64,000 bases of DNA. It comes from Nymphaea colorata. Taxonomy: Eukaryota; Streptophyta; Magnoliopsida; Nymphaeales; Nymphaeaceae. Each line of letters begins with the position of its first letter. The stretch's first letter is position 1. Below, one piece after another: positions 11,561-23,408 of this stretch. The position numbers and the translations under genes are program-made. The notes beneath the pieces were generated by a model. The model was given only the letters and a program-made list of their open reading frames with translations, made no database searches and was not told where the DNA came from. The stretch lies in the NCBI RefSeq assembly GCF_008831285.2, contig NC_045140.1, forward strand, positions 12,458,505-12,522,504, written 5' to 3'.

Positions 11561-12760
11561 TAGATGGAACTAAACAATTTAAAAAATCGACCCGTTTCCC
11601 CCTTGTGCCTCTTTGCGTCTTTTCATCTGTTTCCGCCTCGGCCTGTACCCGCGACCGCCATTCGTAGCAGCAAACAGAAGGATCGTCCTCTATCGCCAGG
11701 TGATATCACAGTCTGCCGCTCTTTCTTTGGTGGCATTTGCACCGTTTTAATTTTGTTTCTCTCCACTCAGGCGTTCACATCTTCAACAGCATTGACGGCT
11801 CCCTCTACTTACACAACAGGCTTCCTATTCTCAGACCGTCTCAAAAATCCCCCTCTCACGTCCCTCTCTCTCTCTCTCTCTCATGCATTTTTTATTTCTG
11901 ATATTCTGGTAGGCCTCTTTAACATATATTTTCCTGGCTTAAGATTTTCCCTAGGTTTTCCCTGTTACAAAAAAATGTTGGGCCGTTGGTAGGCATTTGG
12001 TGGTTATGCCTTTGATTATATGCGTCTTCCCTGTTAGAGTGTTATGTGGGGTTTCTTCTTCTAGGTAAATTGTATCTGGTGTTGGTATTTGATCTAATTT
12101 ATAATTCTCTCCCTTCAGAGTATCTTTCCTGAGCCCATATGCAAAGAGGGGAAGCCTGTTGTCAGGTGATTGTAGCCATGGATCCTGCGTCTCGCATGAG
12201 AAGAGACCTAACGATTAGTCCCCACAAGGGGGTTGTGGTTTCTTCTCCTCTTATCATAATGATTGTCCGACCATATTATTTGTATGACAAGTGTGGCTTC
12301 CTTCTCCAATGTCGAAATGTTTTGTATGTTTTGTGTTCTGCTTGAAGTCTCTAACCAGTAAGGCAGTAACCTCTCTACAAGAAGAGGTGGACAGCAAAAG
12401 GTGAGGAAAAGAGAAAAAAATGCGGTAAGAACTGAGAAAAGCTAACTGACGCCCAAAGGTAGAGGGGGTGAGACAAGGTGACCATTGCATTGTTGTGAAT
12501 AGTCTACCTGGTACTGCTCTGTTTTGGTTCAGTGTTTCGATCATTCATAATCATCACCTTTTCAGTAAACATTTGATTTTTCATTGTATTTCTTTCTTGT
12601 TCTGGAGTTTGATAGGGAACGAATGGAGTCTATGGGAGATGTTAAGAGTCAACGCATTATTATTTTGGGCAATGGTTTTGCAGAATGAAACCTGATATAA
12701 ACCAATTGAGCCCAAGGATTGTGTCCATTACTACACAGCAGAAGGAAGGTAGACTTTTGT
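11560..12760 (+). other. Unassigned GC-richer, 5'-leader-like region
   Basis: A plus-strand stretch with (CT)n tracts (11,866-11,882), pyrimidine-rich stretches and possible splice sites follows the AT-rich block and resembles the 5' leader of a plant gene. One candidate start is ATG at 12,178 (M-D-P-A-S-R-M-R-R-D-L-T-I). Another short open stretch begins at about 12,685 (M-K-P-D-I-N-Q-L-S-P-R-I-V). I recognise neither product and cannot build a consistent exon chain. It could be a non-coding transcript or a broken gene. Confidence 0.3.
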
Positions 12761-13299
12761 TTTCTATAGAGTTGTGATTTGAAATAAGGTTTTTGTTCTT
12801 TTCTCACCAATTACTTTCATTGGTATGTTATAACAGTTAAAGTGTATATCAGTCTTGAGTTCTTCCGGAGAGATTTCATCAAGTTTCTTTGACAATCTCA
12901 AGTGACGGAAGACTCAACAAATTTTGTGATTATGAAGTACAAGAATTAACGGGTTGAAGGATTCATACTATAATTTTTGGCAGATGCCTAGATATTTAAT
13001 GGAAACTTATTAGACAGTTTAGGGGGTGGCTCACCTTTTATGCTTTGGGCCTTTTAAAAAAAAAAAAAAACCATTGGTAATTAACAACTTTAGAGGCTTG
13101 CATTATTTTGCTAAGCATTCTTGGATTAGATTATGTCATTGACTCATTGGGACATATGGTTTTCATATTTTGCGCAAATACATGATGCTTTGTTAGGCAG
13201 CATGTGCACTAATGTAGAAATAATGTCTTAGGTAGTGCCCAGTGGGCCCTTTCTTGAATGAAAAACAAGTGGAATTTGTTTAGCAATTTAAAAGTTAGT

Positions 13300-13690
13300 T
13301 TGGGATGTCAAATTTGAAAGTCTTTAAATCAAAATGGGATTTTTAAATATAGAATTTAAATTCGGATTGAAATGGGATATTGAATTAAAAAATCAGATTC
13401 TGATTTTAATCAGATTTTGAATTTAAAAGTTCAAATCGGATTTCGATTTGAATGTTGGTTTCGGATAGGAACCGGATATGGTTCTAAAGTTGGATGATTG
13501 GAAACCAGATTTTGATTTAAAAGTTAAATTCGGATAGAAACCGGATATGGTCTTAAAAGTCAGATTTAGATATTCTATACATTTTTTATACATTTTTTTT
13601 CATCCGAATTAGAATCTGAAAATATGCATATCCAATCAGATGTGATGAAGAGTATATTTGATTCAAATCTGATTACTTGACATGATTGCA
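13300..13690. repeat. Degenerate CGGAT/ATCCG-rich repeat
   Basis: Repeated short words of the form ATTCGGAT, AATCGGATTT and ACCGGATATGG fill this interval, with ATGTCAA-like ends. The same style recurs at 19,620-20,230 and 21,395-21,821. It is probably an old non-autonomous element. Confidence 0.5.
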
Positions 13691-13713
13691 GTGGCAGAAC
13701 AAAACAAATTCTC

Positions 13714-13840
13714 TGAAGAACATATTAGCAAGGCAGTTACAATAGTGAAGCAAGTTTGATCATCTGGGAATATAAATTCTTGAAGAACATATTAGCAAGG
13801 CAGTTAAAATAGTAAAGTTTGATCATCTGGGAATATGACG
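13714..13840. repeat. 67-bp tandem duplication
   Basis: The stretch beginning TGAAGAACATATTAGCAAGG at about 13,714 is repeated from 13,781 with a few differences. It lies just downstream of the SSP4-like gene (3' flank or distal 3' UTR). Confidence 0.85.
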
Positions 13841-14177
13841 GAGTCCATGTTAACTGCCCATCAAGAACCCACGGCGCTCATTCCAAAACATGAACAGCTT
13901 AGTGCTCCAGATTAGCAGCTTTGCACCATGCAATGCCAACATCAAGGCTGTGATTCATCCTTGCGGAAGGTTCATTCAACTCAGCATTGATCGTGTAAAA
14001 CCAACCATATCAGTGAAGAATCCACATAGCCTACTGTTTAGTGAGCGTGAAATGGAGTACCTCAATTGCGTTAGGCAAAGACATTTACACGTGAGAGAGA
14101 GAGATTAAAGCAGCCAAATAGGAACGAAAGGAATGTCTTACAGCCATATACATGATCACTGCAGCCCCAAAATTGTC

Positions 14178-17100
14178 TCACCTATCAAAAGGATCCACCT
14201 TATTTATACAATGTGAAGGATCTACTGCACCAGCCACCTTTTCTCTAAGGTTGAATTTTTTTGCTATTAGTGGCCGTACATCATCAACACCAACTAAACT
14301 CTCCAAGAAAGGCAGAAGAGAAGGCAGTGCATCATCTGAGCGATCGTCGAACCAACTTTCAATTGGAATCCCATTATCCACTTGAAACCCAAATGCCTGG
14401 AACAAGATGGTATGTTTCTGTAAGAATCAAGTCAGAACTATGATGATTACGACGTGTAAAGGTTTGGAAGTTTGACAGACAAACAGTGACCAGTTTAATG
14501 GTTTGGTGCCCAAGCATGGTAAAATAATTCATGTAAATGACTAGCCCTTCTGGAAGCTCCCCATCCAGAATTTTCATGCATTCCTATCATGCCATGCCAT
14601 GTCAAGCTTGCTTAACCCACAAACTTTGGGTAAAAAAAGGGGGAGTTTACTAGGATCAATACTAAAGGCACTACCTGTGGAGAGTTATCAATTATTGCAA
14701 CTCGTGCCAAATCACGGCCTAGCACCGTCAAATCCTTCAGATAATTCCCATCCACGAACACACAGGCTTCTCGATACACACGATGACGAAATATTTTCCT
14801 TTTTGGATCCAACATGTTGAGAAGCTGTTCAGCGTATATGCTTTGGCTTGCTGTGAAGATTATAATTTCAAACAAGCTGGCAACTCTTTCCATGAAAAGC
14901 ATGAGATGAGGACGACAACGCACATAAACCGTGTGCTCCTTGAGATTAAAATGTACAGGAAATGAGAAATCTGCATCATCACAGTGTTCCAGACTTGAAT
15001 GCACCAAAGTCTCTGCAAAGAAAAGAAAATGAGGAACCAGTCAGTCGGGTCATAGCACTAGTTGCATAAAACAAGTACATCTACATCACATGTTAAGAGT
15101 CATAACATAGATTTGTGTAGGAAACTATCAACTATCGGTTTAAGAGAAGCTCGAGAAGATACTAATTCTCACCTAGGTCCTGACAACTCAAAGTTACTAA
15201 CTTGAAGACAGATAAAACAAGTGTATCATCTAATCATATACAAAAGAAATGCACATGAACCAAACAGAAGGATTAGTTGAATGTTGAAAGTTGAAACCTA
15301 CACTTCTACACATAATTGTACAAAAGATACCTATAGAAATTGATCAGTCACTACTAACAAACCAAACAAAATTCAGAGTAATACTTTTCGATGTTTAACT
15401 TGATTCCCTCTAGTTCCCAGGTCTAGCGCTTGCAACAGTTGGACGAATGATAAACTACCATGTGGCGAAGTGCAACAGTTGGACGAATGATAAACTACCA
15501 TGTGGCGAAGTGCAACAGTTGGACGAATGATAAACTACCATGTGGCCAAGGATCCCTCACAGTCAATGCTTAGGGGACCTCAGGGAACCTTTTTCATGTC
15601 AGCAAGATCACTAAGCACAGAAATTTAAGGGAAACATTCCACCAAACTCCAATTTAAGGTGAACATCTAAAGAAAATAAAATAAAATAAGTTAATATCCA
15701 ATCATAAATCTAATAAGACCCGGTAGTACAGCTAGGAGAGACAGAACTTGAAGATAGCTAGCACAGCAACAAAGGTCAAGAGAAACATGGCATCAACTAG
15801 TAAACAAGGGAAGCAAATTGCATAAAAATCAAGCTGTCTAATATGCCAGCATAATAAATCCACCTAATCAAAATACGCTTCCAAGACAATCACATAATTT
15901 GAGTACAATACAGGAAAATTTTAAGACAATTACCATCCAGATCCAAGACAAGAGTGGTTGATGGACAGCTTCTTGTTTGCTTTGGCAGTAGCATGGGCCG
16001 AAAAGTAGGTACTACAGTTGAAAGTTCGGGCAAATTCTTTATAAACAAATACGGATCAAAATCAGCCATTTCATCATCTTCATCAGCTTCATCATAAACC
16101 TGCAGATTTGTAGACTCTGAATGCAGATCAACATCACAGTCCATCTTCACGCACTGAATTTCCAGGCACAGAGGTGAATCTTTAGCAGATAATATATTGC
16201 CTTCATGTTCCTCCATTTCAGAATTACAGACAGGATCATTTCCATCCTCAAGTGATCTCTGCATGCAATTAAAATACAAATTAAACTTTGGAAATCCACC
16301 TACTGAAGGTTTAAGACCAAGAATTGTGCATTTTTCTTGCAAATCAGTTCTTACATTCTCAGAAGTATGCTTAGCTAGTTCTTCAGCTACTCCATTGGAT
16401 CTTTCCATAGGAATTTGATGATCTAGCACATCACAGTTTGAAACTTTATGTCCACTTTGATGAAGGCCAGAAACATGATCTTTATCGTTGAAGCATTTGC
16501 TGAAGTCAACTGAACCAAATAAAGGATGCACCCGTCATATGCAGCATTGAGAATCAAATTAGAAGCTCCGCTTTTACACTCTAGGTCACAGTCAATATTG
16601 TTCAATGGTACTATATTAATGATATCCAAGTAATAAAGGAATTACCTTTGTAGGACTTCACAGAACCGGCACCTTCAGAAAAGTGAAAGCCTGGAGAAAA
16701 TATTGTCTCGAGTGCACATTGGGAATCATCTTGTGGAATTCCCTGAAACAGGCTCATTTAATTTAAAAAAAAATATTGCAAGATGAAGTATCACAAAGTG
16801 TGAAAAGGAAACATGCAAGTAAATATTTGTGAGAGAGAAAAAATATGAGACCACAAATTGAATTATCTTTGGATATGACACTTACATTACAGTCAATAGA
16901 TGCTCCATACTTAAAATTGCTTGCTAACCTAGCATCATCATCAAGACCTCTTGTCAACAAGTAGCTCTGACTGGAATCTTTTGAAACTTCATTGCACCCA
17001 ATTTTCTTCAATCGGACTTCAGCAGCAACATGAACTGCAAAAAAGAAGCTACTGCTAAAATTACAATTGCAACAGACAAAAATAACCTAAACTTCACCAT

Positions 17101-17600
17101 ATCCTGAAAACCAGGTATTAAATTCATAAATCTCCCAGTAACATATTACCGGTTCAAAGAATCAAAAGCTAAGCATAAGCTCCCCCGTACCACAAGTGTT
17201 TTAACAGAACCAAGCAAAAAATGTGGTCTAAGCATTATTCAAAGAAGAGAAATAGAAAAGCCTCCATACAATGGCTCCGGTGATAAAAGTAAACAATTTT
17301 CCTTGTTCAGCAGTAATGAACCATGAACCATCATACTTATAAATTGCAAACAGATATTTAATTTGGTGATTTATTTCATTAGAAGTGAAAAGTCAACTAT
17401 AAATGCTCATTTAAGAAAGAAAATATGAACAATTGTCAACATAATTCATTACCAAATCTTTGCTTTCTTGTAGAAGACGTAATCAGCTCAGTTGCTTTCT
17501 TCTCTGGTATCTCCACATTGTCATAAACCTGTCTATGCTGTCTGGGTAACCTACGATTGGCACGACCAGCAGTTCTTGCAGAATTCTTCTTTGTTTTCAT
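14178..17600 (-). CDS. SSP4: SCP1/FCP1-like CTD phosphatase (plant SSP4 type)
   Basis: Nuclear Mg-dependent phosphatase of the haloacid-dehalogenase FCP1/SCP family; members dephosphorylate serines of the RNA polymerase II CTD. Coding exons in transcript order: 17600-17453, 17034-16886, 16742-16646, 16509-15934, 15012-14675, 14396-14178. All junctions are GT-AG; they sum to 1,527 nt (508 residues plus stop). Residues 1 to about 310 are a basic, low-complexity N-terminus followed by an acidic stretch (DEADEDDEMADFDPYLF). The catalytic domain is about residues 313-480. The DxDxT signature is D321-L-D323-E-T325, split across the junction 15934/15012. The later acidic motif is I-I-D-N-S-P-Q (about 430-436). 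The C-terminus VDDVRPLIAKKFNL plus a D-P-F-(D/E)-R end is typical of SSP4. Arabidopsis SSP4 is slightly shorter. The start is the ATG at 17600, giving M-K-T-K-K; an upstream exon could add a few residues. Confidence 0.93.
15431..15550. repeat. 40-bp tandem repeat, three copies, in an SSP4 intron
   Basis: The unit starts TGCAACAGTTGGACGAATGA and is repeated at 15431, 15471 and 15511. Copies one and two are identical over 40 bp and copy three has one visible difference near its end. It lies in the intron directly upstream (on the gene strand) of the exon coding the first catalytic Thr and its flank. Confidence 0.97.
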
Positions 17601-19300
17601 TTTCTTATGTCGAAACAAATATGCATTAGCAAGTAGAACTTATTCACTTCAACATAGAAGGTTATTGGGCCAAAACTAGACAACCCTTAAAAACAAGACT
17701 TTGTAAGCAGCTCCAATGAGTTCCTGCGACAAAAAATCAGCATGTCAGCACCTAGTGTGATGCCACTCTCTGCAGTAGGATCAATATGTATTCTGTAATA
17801 TGGACCAGATATACTGCAACCGAAGGAAGAGGAGAAAATACACTTCATCAAATTTATTTTATGTGCAACTCAAATAACATGGTCAATTGGATACTACATA
17901 ATGTGTAATCTAGGGCAAGAATAACAAATAGAATGAGTATCATAAACAAAATTGCCACATGTATATGATAAACAAAAAAAGTCAAAATAAACTTATATCT
18001 TTCTCTTTCGAAATTGAGGTATTTGAAAACCTGGCATGCAGTAGACGGCAACTGAGGCTCAACATCTTAAACAGGATGTACCGGTGGCCATAGAAATAAC
18101 ACATGATTCTAACCCCCACCTCAAAAGAAATATCAGTTTTAAACTGAAATACACACAATGTAAAAAGCAAAAGCTTGATTATGATGCTTACATAAAAAGG
18201 TACACTCTTAGTCTTCCAAATTGAACAAATCTTGGGAGATTCTAGTAGGGACAGCTAGATTGGTCTACCAGCATTGGAACCCATCAGGAGCTTGGTGCAA
18301 AATCAACATTCATGCATTGTTCAGAAGTACATGGACGCAAAAAGTTATCCAGGGAATTGGCTAAGAAGTTCAATCCAATTTCCTTCCAAATTAGGTCATG
18401 ATTCAGCACGATCAAGCAATCTCCCAAAAGATACGAGAACAGAAAATGAAAACAGTTATTCCCGATTTCGAAAAGCATGCCAACAGAAAGAAGTGATACC
18501 GAAAACCAAAAGCAAAGTGCATAAGCATAACCAGGTAACACCCTTAAGCCCCCTAAAACTCTAATAAACCAAATAGTCCCAACAACATGTAAGCGCCATC
18601 TACTCCCAATCTGACAAAGATCCAATTCACATACGTTTCCCTAATCAATCACCACTGACAATCGCAACAGCAATCTCGAACTCTCAAACTTCAAAAATTT
18701 TTCAGAAGACCCTCCAAATGAACGAGTCGGAGTAAAACATTCTGTCGTTAAACCACTTCCTTACTAAAGCAACCGACAGCATGCACCGAACCAAAGGATT
18801 GTACTCATCTCGTAGGAACAACTTATGGACACCACAATTTCAAAAGGCCACTGAAGTGATCCTCACTAAAGCAACCCAAGACAAAACGGGGGGACCTCTG
18901 AATGTGCGGCCAGCAATGGAGGGCTTCCCCTCATCCTCATCAGATGACCAAAAGACCGGCGTGGGGTGAGAACGAAAGCAACGGCTAAAGAACATAAACA
19001 AGCACATAAGATCACAAGAACAGTTAACGCAATGGTCAATTATTCATACCAGAAAACGCCCAACAATGGTGAGACCCACAGGTTCGAATTGCCCGAAACG
19101 CTTCGCTATGAGAAAGTCACTCAAAGAAGAGAGAGAGACAGCCTCTATGTCAAGGAGTTCTCCCCCTCTCCTCCTCCCTCGGCAAGCGTGTGCATTTTTC
19201 CCTCCATTTCCCCAGATAGATAGGGGGAGAGAGACAGAGAGGTGATCGGAAATTAGGGCAAAATTTCTGAGTTCTGAGACGATGCCGATATCTCTCCCGA
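17601..19300 (-). promoter_or_regulatory. 5' leader, intron and promoter of the SSP4-like gene
   Basis: No protein-coding exon was recognised upstream of 17600. A GC-rich island at about 19,130-19,600, with CT-rich leader-like sequence on the minus strand at about 19,190-19,260 and a TATTTAT element near 19,300, is the likely transcript start. That leaves a 5' UTR interrupted by one or more introns over about 1.6 kb. The exact leader exons were not resolved. Minus-strand open frames at 19,044-19,593 fall in this promoter island and overlap each other in three frames, as expected of GC-rich non-coding sequence. Confidence 0.5.
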
Positions 19301-19599
19301 TAAATACCGGTGGTGGGGCCCGCGGTGGTGGGAAAGCTTCCTTTTCCCCCTCTTTTGAAATTTTTTGAAACGGGGGACCTCGCTTGGCTCGGGATCTCCC
19401 GGGGCGTGTACGGGACGAGGTGGGAAGAGCGAAGGGTGGGGTCGTCCGAGCGATCGCATCGCGTGGAGTTGTGTCCCGACTGGGGAGGGCGTTTCTTGTC
19501 TTGAGCCCACTTGATCCAGTCTTGACCCAGTCCACCACCCGGGTCGAATGGACTAGGGTTGGCTCGTGCAGCGCACTTGGTCTGCTGGTCCACTCAATC

Positions 19600-21011
19600 T
19601 GGTTGCAGATGGTTGATGTAAAGGTTCGGATCCAGGTCGGATTCCGTTTCGGACAATTGTGACTTAAATCGGATTCTATTCAATTGAGGTGGATCCAAAT
19701 TCGCGTTTGAACCTTGTTTGTTAAATCTGGGACTGGATCTAACTAGCACAAGATCCAATATTCATATTTAATTTTGCCGACTTGAAACCAATTCCGGATT
19801 GAGTCATGAAATTGCATATTGGAGCCAATCTATAATCGGATCATCCCTTCTTACCTGATCTGACTAAAGGGATTTAAAATCTATATTAACTCAGTTCCAT
19901 TCCCAGTTGCAAAAGACTTTCCGGATCAATCTGACCCATTATTTTCCACATTTGGATCTTCAAAATGGGAACCCGACAATATTGCATCAGCTGTGCCTTT
20001 TGTCAGGTTGTATTGTTTTTCCTAAAGCCGGATATTGTTTAGATCCAGATTAAAAACCAATAAAACTTGTCTTTAGACTTGAAATGCATGTCATTTTACC
20101 ACTTCTCACAAGACCCAATATGCTGTTGACCATTTTATATCAGACCTGGGATGTAATGGAACTTTTGGATCCAGATTTGGTCACAATTCATTAGATTTGT
20201 TTCAATTCAGGGCTAGTAGTACTATTTTGGATCCAAGAAAGATGCCATGAGATTATGTTCCGAGTTGAAGAAAGCCAAGAAGGTGAAGGGTGAGGACCTG
20301 TTTAACAGCACTTGCGTCTTCTATAGCATCTATTATTCCCAGAAAAAACTAGATGGCTTACCTCAGTCTCATAAAAGAGTTTGGTAGAACAAAAGAGAAA
20401 AGTTGAAGACTAGGATCCAAAGTTGAATTTGAGTGACTTGCTGTATCATGCGGCCCCACTTTCATTTAAGAAAACTATTCCGATAGTGCTGGAAGTCGTG
20501 GGTGTGATGCTTTTTTGAGAAAGTTCTGACATAATCCTACATCAAGGTATGCGCATTATTAGGACCTAGAGGGTTTTACTTATACTGCTTAGAATGGGCC
20601 GGAGGTTCAGGGTTTTGTAGTGCCAGGAGAGATTGAAAGGTCTTTATATCTAAATGTGATTTGTTTTTACTTCTAACTTTGGTATGTGTCCATATATATG
20701 ATCTTGGGTTGGTTACCAGTCACTTAATTGGATAAGAATTATATGAGCGGTCATTTTAAGGATATGAGATAGTGGAGATTAAGTTGAAAAAAATAGAAAC
20801 CAAGCTGTAATTGTAATAGACAAAAGTAACCCTCAAAAGAAGGCAAGTCTTATCGATTAAGAGAACTGATTTGTTTTTTCTTATGGTGGGTATCTCCATC
20901 CCTTCAAAATACAACTTTGCTTCTTTTTTTTTTTTTAACTTAATCTCCAATATTTGATTCCTATAAAATTGATTGCTTTATACGATTCTCATTTAGTTAC
21001 TATATAAGGGT

Positions 21012-21058
<47 letters not shown>

Positions 21059-21394
21059 TGCTACCAAACCCTCATATACTAGACTTTGATAAGGACCATT
21101 TAGACCATTGATTTTAATGAGATCAAATGGTGGAGATTATGTTATGAATATAGAAACCAAATTATTTTTTCAAAAATAAAAATACCCGTCAAAATAGACA
21201 AGCGATTTTGTTTAAGAAACCACATTTGTTTTCTTTCTAACACTTAAAAAAATAGCTTGCCTCTATGTTTGTAACTACATCTCCGCCATCCAATCCCCTT
21301 GAATTGACGATTTGGATGATCCCATCGTCTGACATACAAGGTTCTAGTAGTAGTGTGCGTGTATAGGTATACGAGTTGAAATCCCCTAATAATT
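19600..21394. other. Intergenic, degenerate repeat-rich
   Basis: 19,620-20,230 has many GGATCC/ATCCGGATT-like words similar to those at 13,300-13,690. A (TA)n tract lies at 21,014-21,053. No supported gene. Confidence 0.6.
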
Positions 21395-21821
21395 AGGAGT
21401 GTCAATATATCCGATTTAAATTGGATATCCTACCGAACCAATCCAAAACATTTTGGAAAAGAATTTAATATCCGATTAAGAAATCAAATCAGATTCGGAT
21501 TTAATATATGGCATCCGATCGGATTTGAAATCGGATTCGGATATACATAAATATTTGATCGAATTCGGATTGGATTCATTTTAGACAAATATCCTACATC
21601 TTATGCTATTACACTTTGAAATTAGCAAAATCCTGTTCAAACTTTGGATGTGGATTCGAATATGAATATAAAAATCAGATTGGGATTGTCAAATTGGATT
21701 TTGGATTCGAATTCAGGTATGACTTTTCTTTATTCGTATTCAAATTCGAATATGTGAATATCCGAAAAAACGAATATGATTAAGGACATATTCAATCCAA
21801 ATCCGATCTGTTAACATCCTT
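21395..21821. mobile_element. Foldback (MITE-like) element, imperfect terminal inverted repeats
   Basis: The left end reads AGGAGTGTCAATATATCCGA and the right end, reverse-complemented, reads AAGGATGTTAACAGATCGGA. The inverted similarity continues inward for about 35 bp, and the interior is made of CGGATTCGGAT-like words. There is no coding capacity. No clear target duplication was seen, so the boundaries are approximate. I infer an old non-autonomous DNA element. Confidence 0.45.
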
Positions 21822-22794
21822 ACTACTCAATGAGTCCTAAAGCAGGACTATATTTCTTTCTCCATTCTTGTTTCTCTTTTCTTTTATGTGGTCACTCTAC
21901 TCTAGCATAAAAACCAGGTTTTATTCATTCCCCTTCCACACACACATAAATCTTCGGATAATTTTCTTTTTTGAAAATACAGTCTTCCGAAAGAATTAGT
22001 CTCACTGGTTAATGGGCATTGGATAGTGTTTAGCATGGAAAATGGAAGCAAAAACTTTATAATCTTTAGCAACTCGCACTTGTACTTTGAGGAGAAACCC
22101 AGACATGAACCTCTTGAAAGGGAGAGAACATTTTAGTAGGTAGACAGACACAGGGTATGGTTTGTTATTCTTTAAATCTGTCTCAATTTTATTCAGCCAA
22201 TCGTTATCCTGTTCGTTTTCAACCCTATTAAGCTTCCAAACGGGGAGGCCCTGATCTGGACAGAGTAAAGTCAGCCATTAGATCCGCCGAAGGATTTGCA
22301 TCTTTAGCTGCCACTTTGGCAACCTAATATTCTATTCTTTATCAATTAAACCAGATACTATTTGTTAGCACCAGGCAATGCAGTCATTGTAGAAAATGGA
22401 TGTGCCAAAAAGGGTTCATCGAGTGCCCCCAGTAGCCATGAGCAGAAATGCCGCACCTAGCTAGAGGGTTGGACCGAAGATTTTTGAATTGAAGGAACTA
22501 CATGGTTCAATATTTCGGAATATTTCTTCGCACAATATGATACAAATCGGCCAGGAACCACAGTAAATTTGATTTATAATAGACAGTAACATTTTCAGCA
22601 GCATAGAATGATGTCCAATGTGAAGGACTATTCCGGCAGACACTACTGCTCATACACGGCAGTAGGAAGGGCAGAAATACATTTGAAAAACGAAGCCCAA
22701 CAAACCTGCTCATTGCAGCTTCACGGCAGGGACCTCTCTCCAGCAGTTTCCGGGTAAGCTGATTGCAGCTTCACTTGAAGGAAAAGTACAAAAG

Positions 22795-22826
<32 letters not shown>

Positions 22827-23408
22827 TACACACCAAATCAGAAAAGAGAGATTCCCCAACAAGAGAGGAAGACGAAACCACAAAAACTATCTACATTCAC
22901 AGGACCAATGGGAGAAGTATAGCAAAATTTCAGGAATCAGCAGCATCTTTTACCATCAAATTCTTCTATCCTTGAAACAGGTGAAATTGGAAATAAAATT
23001 TAATTGCTAGAAGAAATAAGCCATGATTTTTTTAAGTGTTTTCTGAAGCGGAGCTTTCTCTGAGAAGCTATTTGAATCCCCAGAAGGGCCAAGGACACTC
23101 CAGGGCTCTTAATGTCTTCTTGCAGCTAGAATGGGCAAGCCATCACTTGAACAGAGGACGATCTAGAACATGCAATTTTCTCGTATGAAGAAATTAGTAT
23201 TTCCTCAGTGAAGACTTTACCTGCCTCTATCTAATAAAAGAACTTGTCAGCTAGTTGATCTTGCTATTCAATTATGAATGTCAAGAGAATGACCAGAAAA
23301 TGCACCTTCCCAAGGTCAAACTTCAATTGAACCAAGATCTTCAGATGTTTTTCAGATGAGAAAGAGCATCAGATGTTTTTGGAGGAACACAGGAACAACA
23401 AGAAGAGG
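21822..23408. other. Intergenic and ORC5 3' flank
   Basis: No supported gene. A (TA)n tract is at 22,795-22,823. The 3' UTR and polyadenylation region of ORC5 must begin at 23,408 and run toward lower coordinates; its end was not determined. Confidence 0.6.

Noticed and set aside
11564-11992. 142-codon plus-strand frame
   Set aside because: Pyrimidine-rich leader-like sequence with a (CT)n run and no recognisable domain; treated as an unassigned leader region.
15431-15550. CRISPR-like array
   Set aside because: The 40-bp units are directly adjacent with no spacers, in a plant intron; a simple tandem repeat.
19044-19593. Several overlapping minus- and plus-strand frames of 85-164 codons
   Set aside because: Three frames are open at once in a GC-rich promoter island of the SSP4-like gene, which is typical of composition and not of coding.
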